A stretch of 20,262 nt of DNA from an uncultured Actinomycetes bacterium (GTDB taxonomy: Bacteria; Actinomycetota; Actinomycetes; Nanopelagicales; Nanopelagicaceae): the NCBI GenBank assembly GCA_903845465.1, contig CAIMXQ010000121.1, forward strand, positions 1 to 20,262. The letters run 5' to 3'. Below the pieces are notes generated by a model, which was given only the letters and a program-made list of their open reading frames with translations, had not been told where the DNA came from and searched no databases. Below, piece after piece: positions 1 to 6,593 of the stretch. A program made the position numbers and the translations under genes. Position 1 is the stretch's first letter; each line of letters starts with the position of its first letter.

Positions 1-19
1 GGCCGCTTCGGCTAAGAGA

Positions 20-54
20 ACTGGTGAAGTCTCGGTTCTGAGGCTTCACTCAGT
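20..54. terminator. Hairpin at left edge, possible terminator of an upstream gene
   Basis: Bases 24-33 pair with 40-49 (ten pairs, one G-U) around a 6-base loop. After a one-base bulge at 50, bases 20-23 pair with 51-54. No clear T-run follows, so it may be a weak intrinsic terminator of a gene left of the window or a structured leader element. It lies just before the PHO-box repeats of pstS. Confidence 0.4.
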
Positions 55-94
55 GTTTACTGACTGTTTACCTTAGTTACCCCTTTAGGTTAAC
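55..94 (+). promoter_or_regulatory. PHO-box-like direct repeats (PhoP operator candidate)
   Basis: Heptamers GTTTACT (55-61) and GTTTACC (66-72) are exactly 11 bases apart. Two degenerate copies follow near 76-82 (GTTACCC) and 89-94 (GTTAAC). Actinobacterial PhoP binds direct repeats of GTTCACC with 11-base periodicity, so this fits a PhoR-PhoP-controlled promoter and matches the phosphate-binding protein downstream. The -10 element was not identified with confidence; TAGGTT at 86-91 is one option. Confidence 0.6.
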
Positions 95-149
95 TCTTTC
101 GGAGAATGTTGCGCCCACGAACGCGTTCTAACTCTACGAAAGGCAGACA

Positions 150-1295
150 ATGCGTATTTCTTCAATCTCAAAGGTAGCAATTCTTGCTACTGCAGCTGTT
201 ATGGCAATTGCGCCATCAGCTGTTGCTTATGATCTAACAGGGCAAGGCTCTTCAGCAGTAGGTAACTACATTGAAAAGTGCAAGGTCGCATACCAGAATT
301 CTTCAAAGGATACATTCACATACGCAGCTACTGGTTCTGGCGATGGTCGCACAGCGATCAACACAGGAACAAAAGATATTGGTTACTCAGATGGTGTTAA
401 CACAACTGCACCAGCAGGCGTATTTCACATCCCAGCAGCAGTATGGCCAATCGGAGTTGTCTACAACCTAAACAATTCAGCATCAAAGCCACTTCAGCTT
501 TCAGTAACAACAGTTGCAGGAATCTTCTCTGGTTCAATTACACGTTGGAACGATCCAGCAATTATCGCTGATACACAGCGTGCTCGTAAGATTGCTGTAT
601 TCAAGGTATCAAAGGGCAAGACTGTTCTTGATGCAAATGGATCACCAGTTGTTGATCACTACCGCACACTTACAATCCCAATGACAATGCCAGATAAGCC
701 AATTACAGTTCTCTACCGCACAGGTTCATCAGGAACAACAGAGAACTTCACAAAGGCACTTGCAGGAGCTGCTCCATCAGTGTGGACTAAGGCTGGTAAC
801 GGAACATTCGCGACAGCAAATCCACTCGATATCTCAACTCGCCCAGCATCATTCCAGGGCTTTGCAAACTCAGCTGCAATCGCTGCAGGTGCTGCTGCAA
901 ACAAGTACTCAATCACATACGTTGAGCCAAGCTACGCAACTCAGTTCCCAGCACTTAAGGTTGCATCAATCCTTAACAACGTTGGAAACTCAACAGCTCC
1001 AGATGTTGCTGGCGCACAGGCAATGTTCGCAGCATCATCTCTCGATGATGCCAGCGGAATCATCACTTGGGCATACACAACAAAGGCACCAGCTGCTTAT
1101 CTCTTCACAGCAACAACATATGCAATGGTGAAGTCAAACTACGCTAACGCTGACAAGTCAGCTGCAGTTAAGCGCCAAGTTGATTTCATGGCATTTGGTT
1201 GTGCTGATACTGTAAAAGATGAGCCAATGATTCCTATCTCAAGAACTTCAGATCTTGGTAAGGCGATCATTAAGCTCGAAGCAAAGATTGCATAA
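150..1295 (+). CDS. pstS: Periplasmic phosphate-binding protein, PstS-like
   Basis: This 381-residue protein should bind phosphate outside the membrane and deliver it to a PstCAB importer. Residues 1-26 form a Sec signal peptide ending in AVA; there is no lipobox cysteine, so it appears soluble or otherwise anchored, unlike many actinobacterial PstS lipoproteins. Phosphate-site segments are TGQGSS (30-35), TGSGDG (61-66), YSDG (79-82) and RTGSSGTT (190-197). The last differs from the usual R-x-D-G-S-G-T: the Asp position is Gly. About 30 extra residues (roughly 143-178) sit before the conserved PDKPITV strand. A GAAAGG ribosome site at 138-143 supports the ATG. The gene stands alone: a terminator follows and no pstC, pstA or pstB is in view. 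The upstream PHO box supports phosphate as the ligand; a related oxyanion cannot be excluded. Confidence 0.85.
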   Translation: MRISSISKVAILATAAVMAIAPSAVAYDLTGQGSSAVGNYIEKCKVAYQNSSKDTFTYAATGSGDGRTAINTGTKDIGYSDGVNTTAPAGVFHIPAAVWPIGVVYNLNNSASKPLQLSVTTVAGIFSGSITRWNDPAIIADTQRARKIAVFKVSKGKTVLDANGSPVVDHYRTLTIPMTMPDKPITVLYRTGSSGTTENFTKALAGAAPSVWTKAGNGTFATANPLDISTRPASFQGFANSAAIAAGAAANKYSITYVEPSYATQFPALKVASILNNVGNSTAPDVAGAQAMFAASSLDDASGIITWAYTTKAPAAYLFTATTYAMVKSNYANADKSAAVKRQVDFMAFGCADTVKDEPMIPISRTSDLGKAIIKLEAKIA

Positions 1296-1320
1296 CGCAT
1301 CTAGCTACATTCTCCAAGTA

Positions 1321-1354
1321 AAAGAGCCCGGGCCAGCAATGGTCCGGGCTCTTT
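1321..1354. terminator. Intrinsic terminator after pstS
   Basis: A 14-base-pair stem (1321-1334 with 1341-1354, one G-U pair) encloses the loop AGCAAT. The outer AAAG/CTTT bases give short A and T runs on both sides, so it could end pstS on the plus strand and the tRNA-Arg transcript on the minus strand. Confidence 0.8.
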
Positions 1355-1374
1355 GCTGTGTAGAGGATTTTTTG

Positions 1375-1448
1375 TGTGCCCGGCTGGAATCGAACCAGCG
1401 ACCTACCGCTTAGAAGGCGGTTGCTCTATCCGACTGAGCTACGGGCAC
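1375..1448 (-). tRNA. tRNA-Arg (anticodon UCU)
   Basis: The minus strand folds as a full cloverleaf: acceptor GTGCCCG/CGGGCAC, D arm GCTC/GAGC, anticodon stem ACCGC/GCGGT with loop CTTCTAA (anticodon TCT, reading AGA and AGG), a 5-base variable loop, and T arm GCTGG-TTCGATT-CCAGC. The discriminator is A. CCA is not encoded (CAA follows), unlike the other two tRNAs here. A TAGACT hexamer on the minus strand (1479-1484) may be its -10 element. Confidence 0.97.
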
Positions 1449-1500
1449 ATGTGTGGTGCATCTTGCGATTGCGGAGTAAGTCTACCGAAGCATTGACGGG

Positions 1501-1506
1501 TAGAGT
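1501..1506 (+). promoter_or_regulatory. -10 element TAGAGT of ettA, probably leaderless
   Basis: TAGAGT lies 8 bases before the ettA ATG and there is no Shine-Dalgarno sequence between them. This is the spacing expected if transcription starts at or within a base or two of the start codon. No -35 hexamer is evident at the right distance. Confidence 0.55.
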
Positions 1507-1514
1507 CTCGCCTT

Positions 1515-3182
1515 ATGGCTGAGTTCATTTACACGATGAAGAAGGCGCGTAAGGCGCATGGTGAGAAGGTAATTCTCGACGACGTAACTTTGATGTTCTT
1601 GCCCGGCGCAAAGATCGGCGTTGTCGGACCTAACGGTGCAGGTAAATCAACAGTCCTTCAGATTATGGCTGGTTTGCAACAGCCTTCTAATGGTGAGGCT
1701 TATCTATCACCTGGATACACAGTCGGAATTCTTTTGCAGGAACCACATCTCAATGAAGAGAAGACAGTTCTTGAGAATGTGCAAGAAGGTGTGGCTGAAA
1801 CCATGGAGATGGTGCGCCGCTTTAATGAAATATCAGAGGAAATGGCAAACCCTGATGCTGATTACGACAAGTTGTTATCTGAAATGGGCGAGCTGCAAGA
1901 ACAACTCGATCACCGCAATGCATGGGAACTCGATTCGCAGTTAGAACAAGCGATGGATGCACTGCGCTGCCCACCAGGAGATGCCGATGTAAAGGTCTTA
2001 TCTGGCGGAGAAAAGCGTCGCGTCGCCTTATGTAAGTTGCTTCTTGAAGCACCTGATCTATTACTTCTCGATGAACCAACGAACCACTTGGATGCTGAAT
2101 CAGTTTTGTGGCTAGAACAACACCTCAGTAAGTATCCAGGCACTGTCGTTGCGATTACGCACGATAGATACTTCTTGGACAACGTTGCGCAATGGATTCT
2201 TGAACTCGATCGCGGTCGTGCATATCCATACGAAGGAAATTACTCAACATATCTTGAGACAAAGGCTGCCCGTTTAAAGGTTGAAGGTCAGAAAGATGCC
2301 AAGCGCGCAAAGCGTCTATCTGAAGAACTCGATTGGGTTAGGCAGAATGCAAAGGGTCGCCAGACAAAGTCAAAGGCACGTCTTGCTCGCTATGAAGAGA
2401 TGGCAGCTGAAGCAGACAAGATGCGTAAGTTGGACTTTGATGAAATTCAGATTCCACCTGGCCCACGCCTTGGAAATGTTGTTGTGGAAGTCGAACATCT
2501 TGTAAAAGGTTTTGGCGATCGCGTGCTTATCGATGATCTCTCATTTACCTTGCCACGCAATGGAATTATCGGAGTCATCGGGCCTAACGGCGCCGGTAAG
2601 ACAACTCTCTTTAAGACAATTTTAGGTATGGAGACTCCTGATTCTGGAACCGTGAAGATCGGTGAAACCGTAAAGATTTCCTATGTCGATCAGTCACGCG
2701 GTGGCATCGATCCAAAGAAGTCTCTCTTTGAAGTTGTCTCTGATGGTCTTGATTTTATGAAGGTCGGACAAGTAGAAATGCCATCGCGTGCATACGTTGC
2801 AGCATTTGGTTTTAAGGGTCCAGATCAACAGAAGCCTGCAGGAGTTCTCTCTGGTGGAGAACGTAACCGTTTGAACTTGGCGCTGACGTTGAAGCAAGGT
2901 GGAAACTTGTTGCTTCTTGATGAGCCAACAAACGATCTTGATGTTGAAACCCTAGGTTCTCTAGAAAATGCTTTACTCGAATTTCCTGGTTGTGCCGTTG
3001 TGATCTCCCACGATCGCTGGTTTCTTGACCGCGTGACGACACATATCTTGGCCTACGAAGGTGATTCCAAGTGGTTCTGGTTTGAAGGAAACTTTGAATC
3101 ATACGAAGAGAACAAGATTGCTCGTCTTGGTGCAGATGCAGCTCGTCCGCATCGCGCAACGTATCGAAAGCTGACACGCTAA
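1515..3182 (+). CDS. ettA: Energy-dependent translational throttle protein EttA (ABC-F ATPase)
   Basis: This soluble ABC-F protein with two ATPase domains binds the ribosomal E site and gates elongation according to ATP/ADP level. Its 555 residues match the usual length of EttA. Domain 1 has Walker A GPNGAGKS (38-45), signature LSGGE (162-166) and Walker B LLLLDEP (182-188). Domain 2 has Walker A GPNGAGKT (356-363), signature LSGGE (445-449) and Walker B ending in Glu470. The acidic, helical insertion at about 85-145 is the EttA-type arm that reaches the L1 stalk. The charged linker at about 240-310 (RQTKSKARLARYEE) is the P-site tRNA interaction motif. No transmembrane segments occur. It heads a tight operon, its stop codon overlapping the ATG of the thioesterase gene (TAATG). 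Confidence 0.95.
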   Translation: MAEFIYTMKKARKAHGEKVILDDVTLMFLPGAKIGVVGPNGAGKSTVLQIMAGLQQPSNGEAYLSPGYTVGILLQEPHLNEEKTVLENVQEGVAETMEMVRRFNEISEEMANPDADYDKLLSEMGELQEQLDHRNAWELDSQLEQAMDALRCPPGDADVKVLSGGEKRRVALCKLLLEAPDLLLLDEPTNHLDAESVLWLEQHLSKYPGTVVAITHDRYFLDNVAQWILELDRGRAYPYEGNYSTYLETKAARLKVEGQKDAKRAKRLSEELDWVRQNAKGRQTKSKARLARYEEMAAEADKMRKLDFDEIQIPPGPRLGNVVVEVEHLVKGFGDRVLIDDLSFTLPRNGIIGVIGPNGAGKTTLFKTILGMETPDSGTVKIGETVKISYVDQSRGGIDPKKSLFEVVSDGLDFMKVGQVEMPSRAYVAAFGFKGPDQQKPAGVLSGGERNRLNLALTLKQGGNLLLLDEPTNDLDVETLGSLENALLEFPGCAVVISHDRWFLDRVTTHILAYEGDSKWFWFEGNFESYEENKIARLGADAARPHRATYRKLTR

Positions 3183-3556
3183 TGATCTTTACAGATAAGC
3201 AATTTGTTCGGTGGGATGACCTTGATGCAATGGGCCATGTCAACAATGCGAGGTATCTGACCTATATTCAAGAGTCGCGATTCTTATGGTTTCCAACTGC
3301 CGAAATGGTTGTGGCTCGCGCAGAGGTAGATTTCCTCGAACCGATTTATGAAGGCGGTCGTTACTTCAACGTTTCGCTCTGGGTCGAATCAATTGGTAAC
3401 TCTTCATTCGCACTTGCCTATGAGGTCAGCGGTGATGACGGCGTAGTTCACGCAAGAGTAAAGACTGTGCAGGTTGCAGTAGCGATGGATTCCAGAAAGT
3501 CTCGGCCACTTACTGATGCAGAACGCGAGTTCCTCAACAAATATCTCAAGGCGTAA
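3182..3556 (+). CDS. Hotdog-fold acyl-CoA thioesterase (4HBT/YbgC-like)
   Basis: This 124-residue protein is a single hotdog domain, the usual size for the family, and probably hydrolyses an acyl-CoA or acyl-ACP thioester in the cytoplasm. The N-terminal block RWDDLDAMGHVNNARYLTY (10-28) is the family motif, with Asp15 at the position of the catalytic acid and the following helix carrying NNARYLTYIQE. A central VDFLEPIYEG strand and a Val-rich C-terminal strand complete the fold. The ATG overlaps the ettA stop by one base, indicating translational coupling. A thioesterase of this kind also sits near the EttA gene in mycobacteria (from memory). The substrate cannot be read from sequence. Confidence 0.85.
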   Translation: MIFTDKQFVRWDDLDAMGHVNNARYLTYIQESRFLWFPTAEMVVARAEVDFLEPIYEGGRYFNVSLWVESIGNSSFALAYEVSGDDGVVHARVKTVQVAVAMDSRKSRPLTDAEREFLNKYLKA

Positions 3557-3559
3557 TTA

Positions 3560-4822
3560 GTGGTCAAGCAGAAGATTCACCCAGGCTGGATTGCAGTAAC
3601 AGTTACCTTCTTTACCTTGATGGCCTCTGCTGGATATCGCTCTGCACCATCCGTACTTATCGTTCCTCTTGAAGATGCATTTGGTTGGTCACGTTCTCAG
3701 ATTTCTCTAGCAGTGTCCATCAATGTTCTTCTCTTTGGATTGGTAGCCCCATTTGCTGCAGCGCTGATGGAGCGATTCACAGTCCGTAAGGTTGTGATGT
3801 CAGCTCTTGCACTTGTTTCACTGAGTGCAACGTCGACAATATTTATGACTCAGCCATGGCACTTGTGGCTTTTGTGGGGGCTAGGTGTGGGTGTTGGGTC
3901 TGGCTCAATGGCCCTTGTATTCGCAGCAACAATCGCAAACCGTTGGTTTATCGCGCGTAAAGGAATTGTTGTTGGAGCCCTAACGGCTGCAACTGCAAGC
4001 GGTCAACTTGTATTTCTTCCCTTGCTCTCGCACTTCGCTGTGACATATGGATGGAAGAGCGTCTCATTAACCGTAGGTGGCGCATCTGCGCTGATCATTC
4101 CTTTCATTTTCCTCTTCCTTAAAGAAAAACCTGAGCTACTTGGACTTGCACCATACGGTGCACCAGAAGGTTGGCAGCCTCCACCACCAAATGAAATGTC
4201 TGCGGGAAAGATTGCAATTGACACTTTATCGAAGTCATCGAAGTCGAAAGATTTCTGGATTCTCTTCGGCACATTCTTTGTATGCGGACTTTCAACAAAC
4301 GGTTTAATTGGCACACACTTCATTCCTGCAGCACATGATCATGGAATGGGCGAAACTGTTGCGGCAGGGTTACTTGCTATGGTTGGAGTCTTTGACGTTG
4401 TCGGAACAATATTCTCTGGCTGGCTTACAGACCGCATGGATCCACGTAAATTGCTCTTCATTTATTATGGGCTTCGAGGGCTATCACTCTTTCTCTTACC
4501 TTCAATTCTCTTTAGCACTCTGCACCCGTCAACACTTGTATTCATTATTTTCTATGGACTCGACTGGGTAGCAACAGTTCCGCCGACAATCATGCTCTGC
4601 CGCGCAATTCTTGGCCCACAACGAGCCACTGTCGTCTATGGATGGGTCTTTGTAGGGCACCAGATCGGAGCATCTGTTGCTGCAATTGGAGCTGCGCTGC
4701 TTCGAGTCAAATTAGGCAATTACGCACTTGCGTTCTATATCTCAGCAACTATGTGCCTCGTTGCATCTATCGCAGTGCTACAAATAGCTAAGGGAAAGAC
4801 AACCGCAGAAGTTCGAGGTTAA
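3560..4822 (+). CDS. MFS transporter, OFA/monocarboxylate type
   Basis: This 420-residue integral membrane protein has about twelve hydrophobic segments in two halves separated by a hydrophilic loop near residues 190-230. The first half carries FGWSRSQISLA after helix 1, typical of the oxalate-formate antiporter / monocarboxylate transporter branch. The second half has a motif A-like loop GWLTDRMDPRK between helices 8 and 9. It probably moves a small organic anion, but the substrate is unknown. Translation starts at GTG 3560, three bases after the thioesterase stop, and glbO begins one base after its own stop, so it is co-transcribed with ettA, the thioesterase gene and glbO. Confidence 0.8.
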   Translation: MVKQKIHPGWIAVTVTFFTLMASAGYRSAPSVLIVPLEDAFGWSRSQISLAVSINVLLFGLVAPFAAALMERFTVRKVVMSALALVSLSATSTIFMTQPWHLWLLWGLGVGVGSGSMALVFAATIANRWFIARKGIVVGALTAATASGQLVFLPLLSHFAVTYGWKSVSLTVGGASALIIPFIFLFLKEKPELLGLAPYGAPEGWQPPPPNEMSAGKIAIDTLSKSSKSKDFWILFGTFFVCGLSTNGLIGTHFIPAAHDHGMGETVAAGLLAMVGVFDVVGTIFSGWLTDRMDPRKLLFIYYGLRGLSLFLLPSILFSTLHPSTLVFIIFYGLDWVATVPPTIMLCRAILGPQRATVVYGWVFVGHQIGASVAAIGAALLRVKLGNYALAFYISATMCLVASIAVLQIAKGKTTAEVRG

Positions 4823-4823
4823 T

Positions 4824-5210
4824 GTGGAGCGCGATACAACCAATTACTACGAACTCTTTGGGGGAGAAGCATTCTTCGCTGATCTGGTTTCACAGTTTTA
4901 TGCCCACGTTGCCACCAATGAAATCTTGCGCCCCATGTATCCCGAATCAGATATGAAAGGGGCAGCGCACCGCCTGCAGATGTTTCTTGAACAATATTGG
5001 GGAGGGCCAACTACCTATCAAGAAGAGCGAGGACATCCACGACTACGTATGCGCCATGCAGGCTTTCATATCAATCCCGCAGCTAAAGAGGCGTGGCTAT
5101 CCTGCATGAAGGCAGCAGTGGATGGAGTTGAGATGGATGATGCCAATAGAGAGAAGTTGTGGCGTTATTTAGAAGGCGCAGCTCTGCACCTAGTTAACCA
5201 ACTGGATTAA
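4824..5210 (+). CDS. glbO: Group II truncated haemoglobin (GlbO)
   Basis: This 128-residue haem protein of the 2-on-2 globin fold probably binds oxygen or handles NO and peroxide in the cytoplasm. Signature elements are TyrB10 (Tyr26 in QFYAHV), the YPESDM segment in the CD region, FLEQYWGGP (54-62), the proximal histidine His78 in RLRMRHAGF and TrpG8 (Trp91), diagnostic of group II. GTG 4824 is one base after the MFS stop, with GAGG just upstream. It is the last gene of the ettA operon. Its TAA overlaps the stop codon of the convergent mscS-like gene, leaving no room for a terminator. Confidence 0.95.
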   Translation: MERDTTNYYELFGGEAFFADLVSQFYAHVATNEILRPMYPESDMKGAAHRLQMFLEQYWGGPTTYQEERGHPRLRMRHAGFHINPAAKEAWLSCMKAAVDGVEMDDANREKLWRYLEGAALHLVNQLD

Positions 5211-5752
5211 CGCTTCTGAGATTTATTTCCAACAACGAGAATTTCACCGTTGCGGATATACCAAAGCACACTCTTCTTATCTCTGATTTGGGTTATTCGA
5301 AGACCCACGCGTTCAACTTTGCCTTCAACTTCTTGTACTTTTACATCATCGCCTACGCCGTATTGATCTTCAATCAACATAAAGATTCCTGAAAGAATAT
5401 CGCGCACCATTGTCTGCGCACCTAAGCCCAGTGCAACGCCGATCACACCAGCTGAGGCGATAACTGGCCCAAGATTGAAACCGAATTCACCCAAGATCAT
5501 TCCGATTGCAATGATCCAGACAACTGCGTTAAATGTTGAACTAAAGACTGTTCCAATAGTGCGCGCACGTTCTGCTTGGCGTTTGGCAGTTCCAGGGCCT
5601 GGTTTTAAGTCGGCATTCGCAAGTCGCACGATGGCGCGATCAATTGCGCGATGGCCCACCAGATGGCTTATAAGAGCCGCTAAGAAGATGACTAGGACCC
5701 TGAGAGGGCTTCCGTTAAACCATTCCCAGATTGCCCGTGTATGTTCGCTCAT
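5207..5752 (-). CDS. Minimal MscS-family mechanosensitive channel, C-terminally short
   Basis: This 181-residue membrane protein has hydrophobic helices at about 17-34, 67-89 and 92-126, then a short beta domain (about 130-176). Helix 3, ASAGVIGVALGLGAQTMVRD, has the Ala/Gly spacing of the MscS pore, followed by SGIFMLIEDQYGVGD. The protein stops just after WYIRNGEILVVGNKSQ, where E. coli MscS continues with about 100 residues of alpha-beta domain forming the cytoplasmic vestibule. It may gate solute release on hypo-osmotic shock. The stop overlaps that of glbO on the other strand. A TACCCT hexamer 8 bases before the ATG suggests a leaderless message, and a palindrome overlaps this promoter. 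No frameshifted remainder can exist downstream, since glbO occupies that DNA. Confidence 0.85.
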   Translation of the reverse strand: MSEHTRAIWEWFNGSPLRVLVIFLAALISHLVGHRAIDRAIVRLANADLKPGPGTAKRQAERARTIGTVFSSTFNAVVWIIAIGMILGEFGFNLGPVIASAGVIGVALGLGAQTMVRDILSGIFMLIEDQYGVGDDVKVQEVEGKVERVGLRITQIRDKKSVLWYIRNGEILVVGNKSQKR

Positions 5753-5760
5753 AGGTCTTA

Positions 5761-5766
5761 AGGGTA
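5761..5766 (-). promoter_or_regulatory. -10 element TACCCT of the mscS-like gene
   Basis: Read on the minus strand, TACCCT ends 8 bases before the ATG at 5752. No ribosome-binding site lies between, which suggests leaderless transcription. Confidence 0.45.
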
Positions 5767-5792
5767 GTGAAATCTTTATCTAAATTTCACTA
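5765..5792. promoter_or_regulatory. Perfect 9-bp inverted repeat, operator candidate
   Basis: TAGTGAAAT (5765-5773) and ATTTCACTA (5784-5792) are exact reverse complements separated by 10 bases, placing the half-sites about two helical turns apart. The element covers the -10 to -35 region of the mscS-like gene and lies in the 115-base divergent gap to the HNH gene. A homodimeric repressor site is the simplest reading. Confidence 0.5.
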
Positions 5793-5867
5793 TGAAATAC
5801 CCCTCAAGGGCGTGGATTTGAGGCAATATATGCCAATCAACGCGAGCCACGCGTTGGAACCGAGGTA

Positions 5868-6386
5868 ATGATGAACCGGACGCTGGTGCTCAACGCCACT
5901 TATGAACCGCTGGGTGTTGTCACAGATCGTCGCGCGCTTATTTTAGTTCTCAACAACCGGGCAACAATGATTGAGTCATCAGGCACAGTACTTCACTTTG
6001 CTACAGGCCAACTCGATCTACCTTCAATTATTCGGCTCAATAAATTTGTCAAGATTCCGTATCGCCATGCGGTTCCACTTTCACGTCGCGCAATCTTTGC
6101 TCGCGACGGTGGACGATGTGTCTACTGCAATGCAACGGCAACTTCTATCGACCATGTGATCCCACGTTCTCGTGGTGGCGGTCACAATTGGGAGAATGTC
6201 GTCAGCGCATGTCACAAGTGCAATCATGTGAAAGCTGATAAACCACTGAAAGAACTTGGATGGCGTTTACGTTCGCTTCCTCGCGAACCTGTTGGCGCAG
6301 CATGGAGAATTCTTGGAACAGGTCGCACCGAATCTCGATGGTTGCCATACCTCGAGCCATTTGGCGTCGCCGCAGCGACTGCATAG
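5868..6386 (+). CDS. HNH endonuclease-domain protein (actinobacterial conserved family)
   Basis: This 172-residue protein has a conserved N-terminal part (RTLVLNATYEPLGVVTDRRA, 4-23) and an HNH domain. Zinc-ribbon cysteines are Cys84 and Cys87 (CVYC) and Cys115 and Cys118 (CHKC). The metal-site motif is SIDHVIPRSRGG (93-104), followed by HNWENVVSACHKCNHVKADK with Asn107, Asn110 and His120. The family is widespread in Actinobacteria at this locus, and its biological DNA substrate is not known to me. ATG 5868 is followed by a second ATG; GAGG at 5862-5865 lies only two bases before the first, so the second (5871) is about as likely. The stop codon TAG doubles as the first bases of the next gene's promoter hexamer. 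Confidence 0.9.
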   Translation: MMNRTLVLNATYEPLGVVTDRRALILVLNNRATMIESSGTVLHFATGQLDLPSIIRLNKFVKIPYRHAVPLSRRAIFARDGGRCVYCNATATSIDHVIPRSRGGGHNWENVVSACHKCNHVKADKPLKELGWRLRSLPREPVGAAWRILGTGRTESRWLPYLEPFGVAAATA

Positions 6387-6389
6387 ACT
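6384..6389 (+). promoter_or_regulatory. -10 element TAGACT of the small membrane protein gene
   Basis: TAGACT begins on the TAG stop codon of the HNH gene and ends 6 bases before the ATG at 6396. There is no Shine-Dalgarno sequence, so a leaderless message is likely. The same hexamer precedes valS and both tRNA-Pro and tRNA-Arg. Confidence 0.55.
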
Positions 6390-6395
6390 GCGCTC

Positions 6396-6593
6396 ATGAT
6401 CAAGCACGCAATCCAATTAATTAATCAGGAACCTGGAGCACATCCAGGTTTGGGTCTTACTGCACTTCAGACTTTTACATACTTTGTTGCAGCACCTGTT
6501 GGGTTATTTCTGATCATTTCAATCACCGTTTGGGCTTTCACAGGTAAGAAGAAGAGCGCAAGCTCTGCCTCAGTAATTACAACTATCGAATAA
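6396..6593 (+). CDS. Small single-pass membrane protein, function unknown
   Basis: This 65-residue protein has a polar start, one hydrophobic helix at about 27-48 (TFTYFVAAPVGLFLIISITV), a basic GKKK stop-transfer sequence at 50-53 and a Ser/Thr-rich tail. The charge pattern predicts the C-terminus inside. I do not recognise a named family, though small membrane proteins between an HNH gene and pepN recur in Actinobacteria (from memory). The TAGACT hexamer at proper distance supports it as a real gene, as does its fit between HNH and pepN. Its stop directly abuts the stop of convergent pepN. Confidence 0.75.
   Translation: MIKHAIQLINQEPGAHPGLGLTALQTFTYFVAAPVGLFLIISITVWAFTGKKKSASSASVITTIE

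Noticed and set aside
1493..1498. TTGACG as a -35 element for ettA
   Set aside because: It lies only two bases before the TAGAGT hexamer, far too close for a -35/-10 pair.
2812..3246. 144-codon open frame on the minus strand across the end of ettA
   Set aside because: Composition is that of a shadow frame; it crosses two well-supported plus-strand genes that are translationally coupled.
5811..5852. GCGTGG/CCACGC inverted repeat before the HNH gene
   Set aside because: Arms of six bases with a 30-base loop are expected by chance; no promoter relation is visible.
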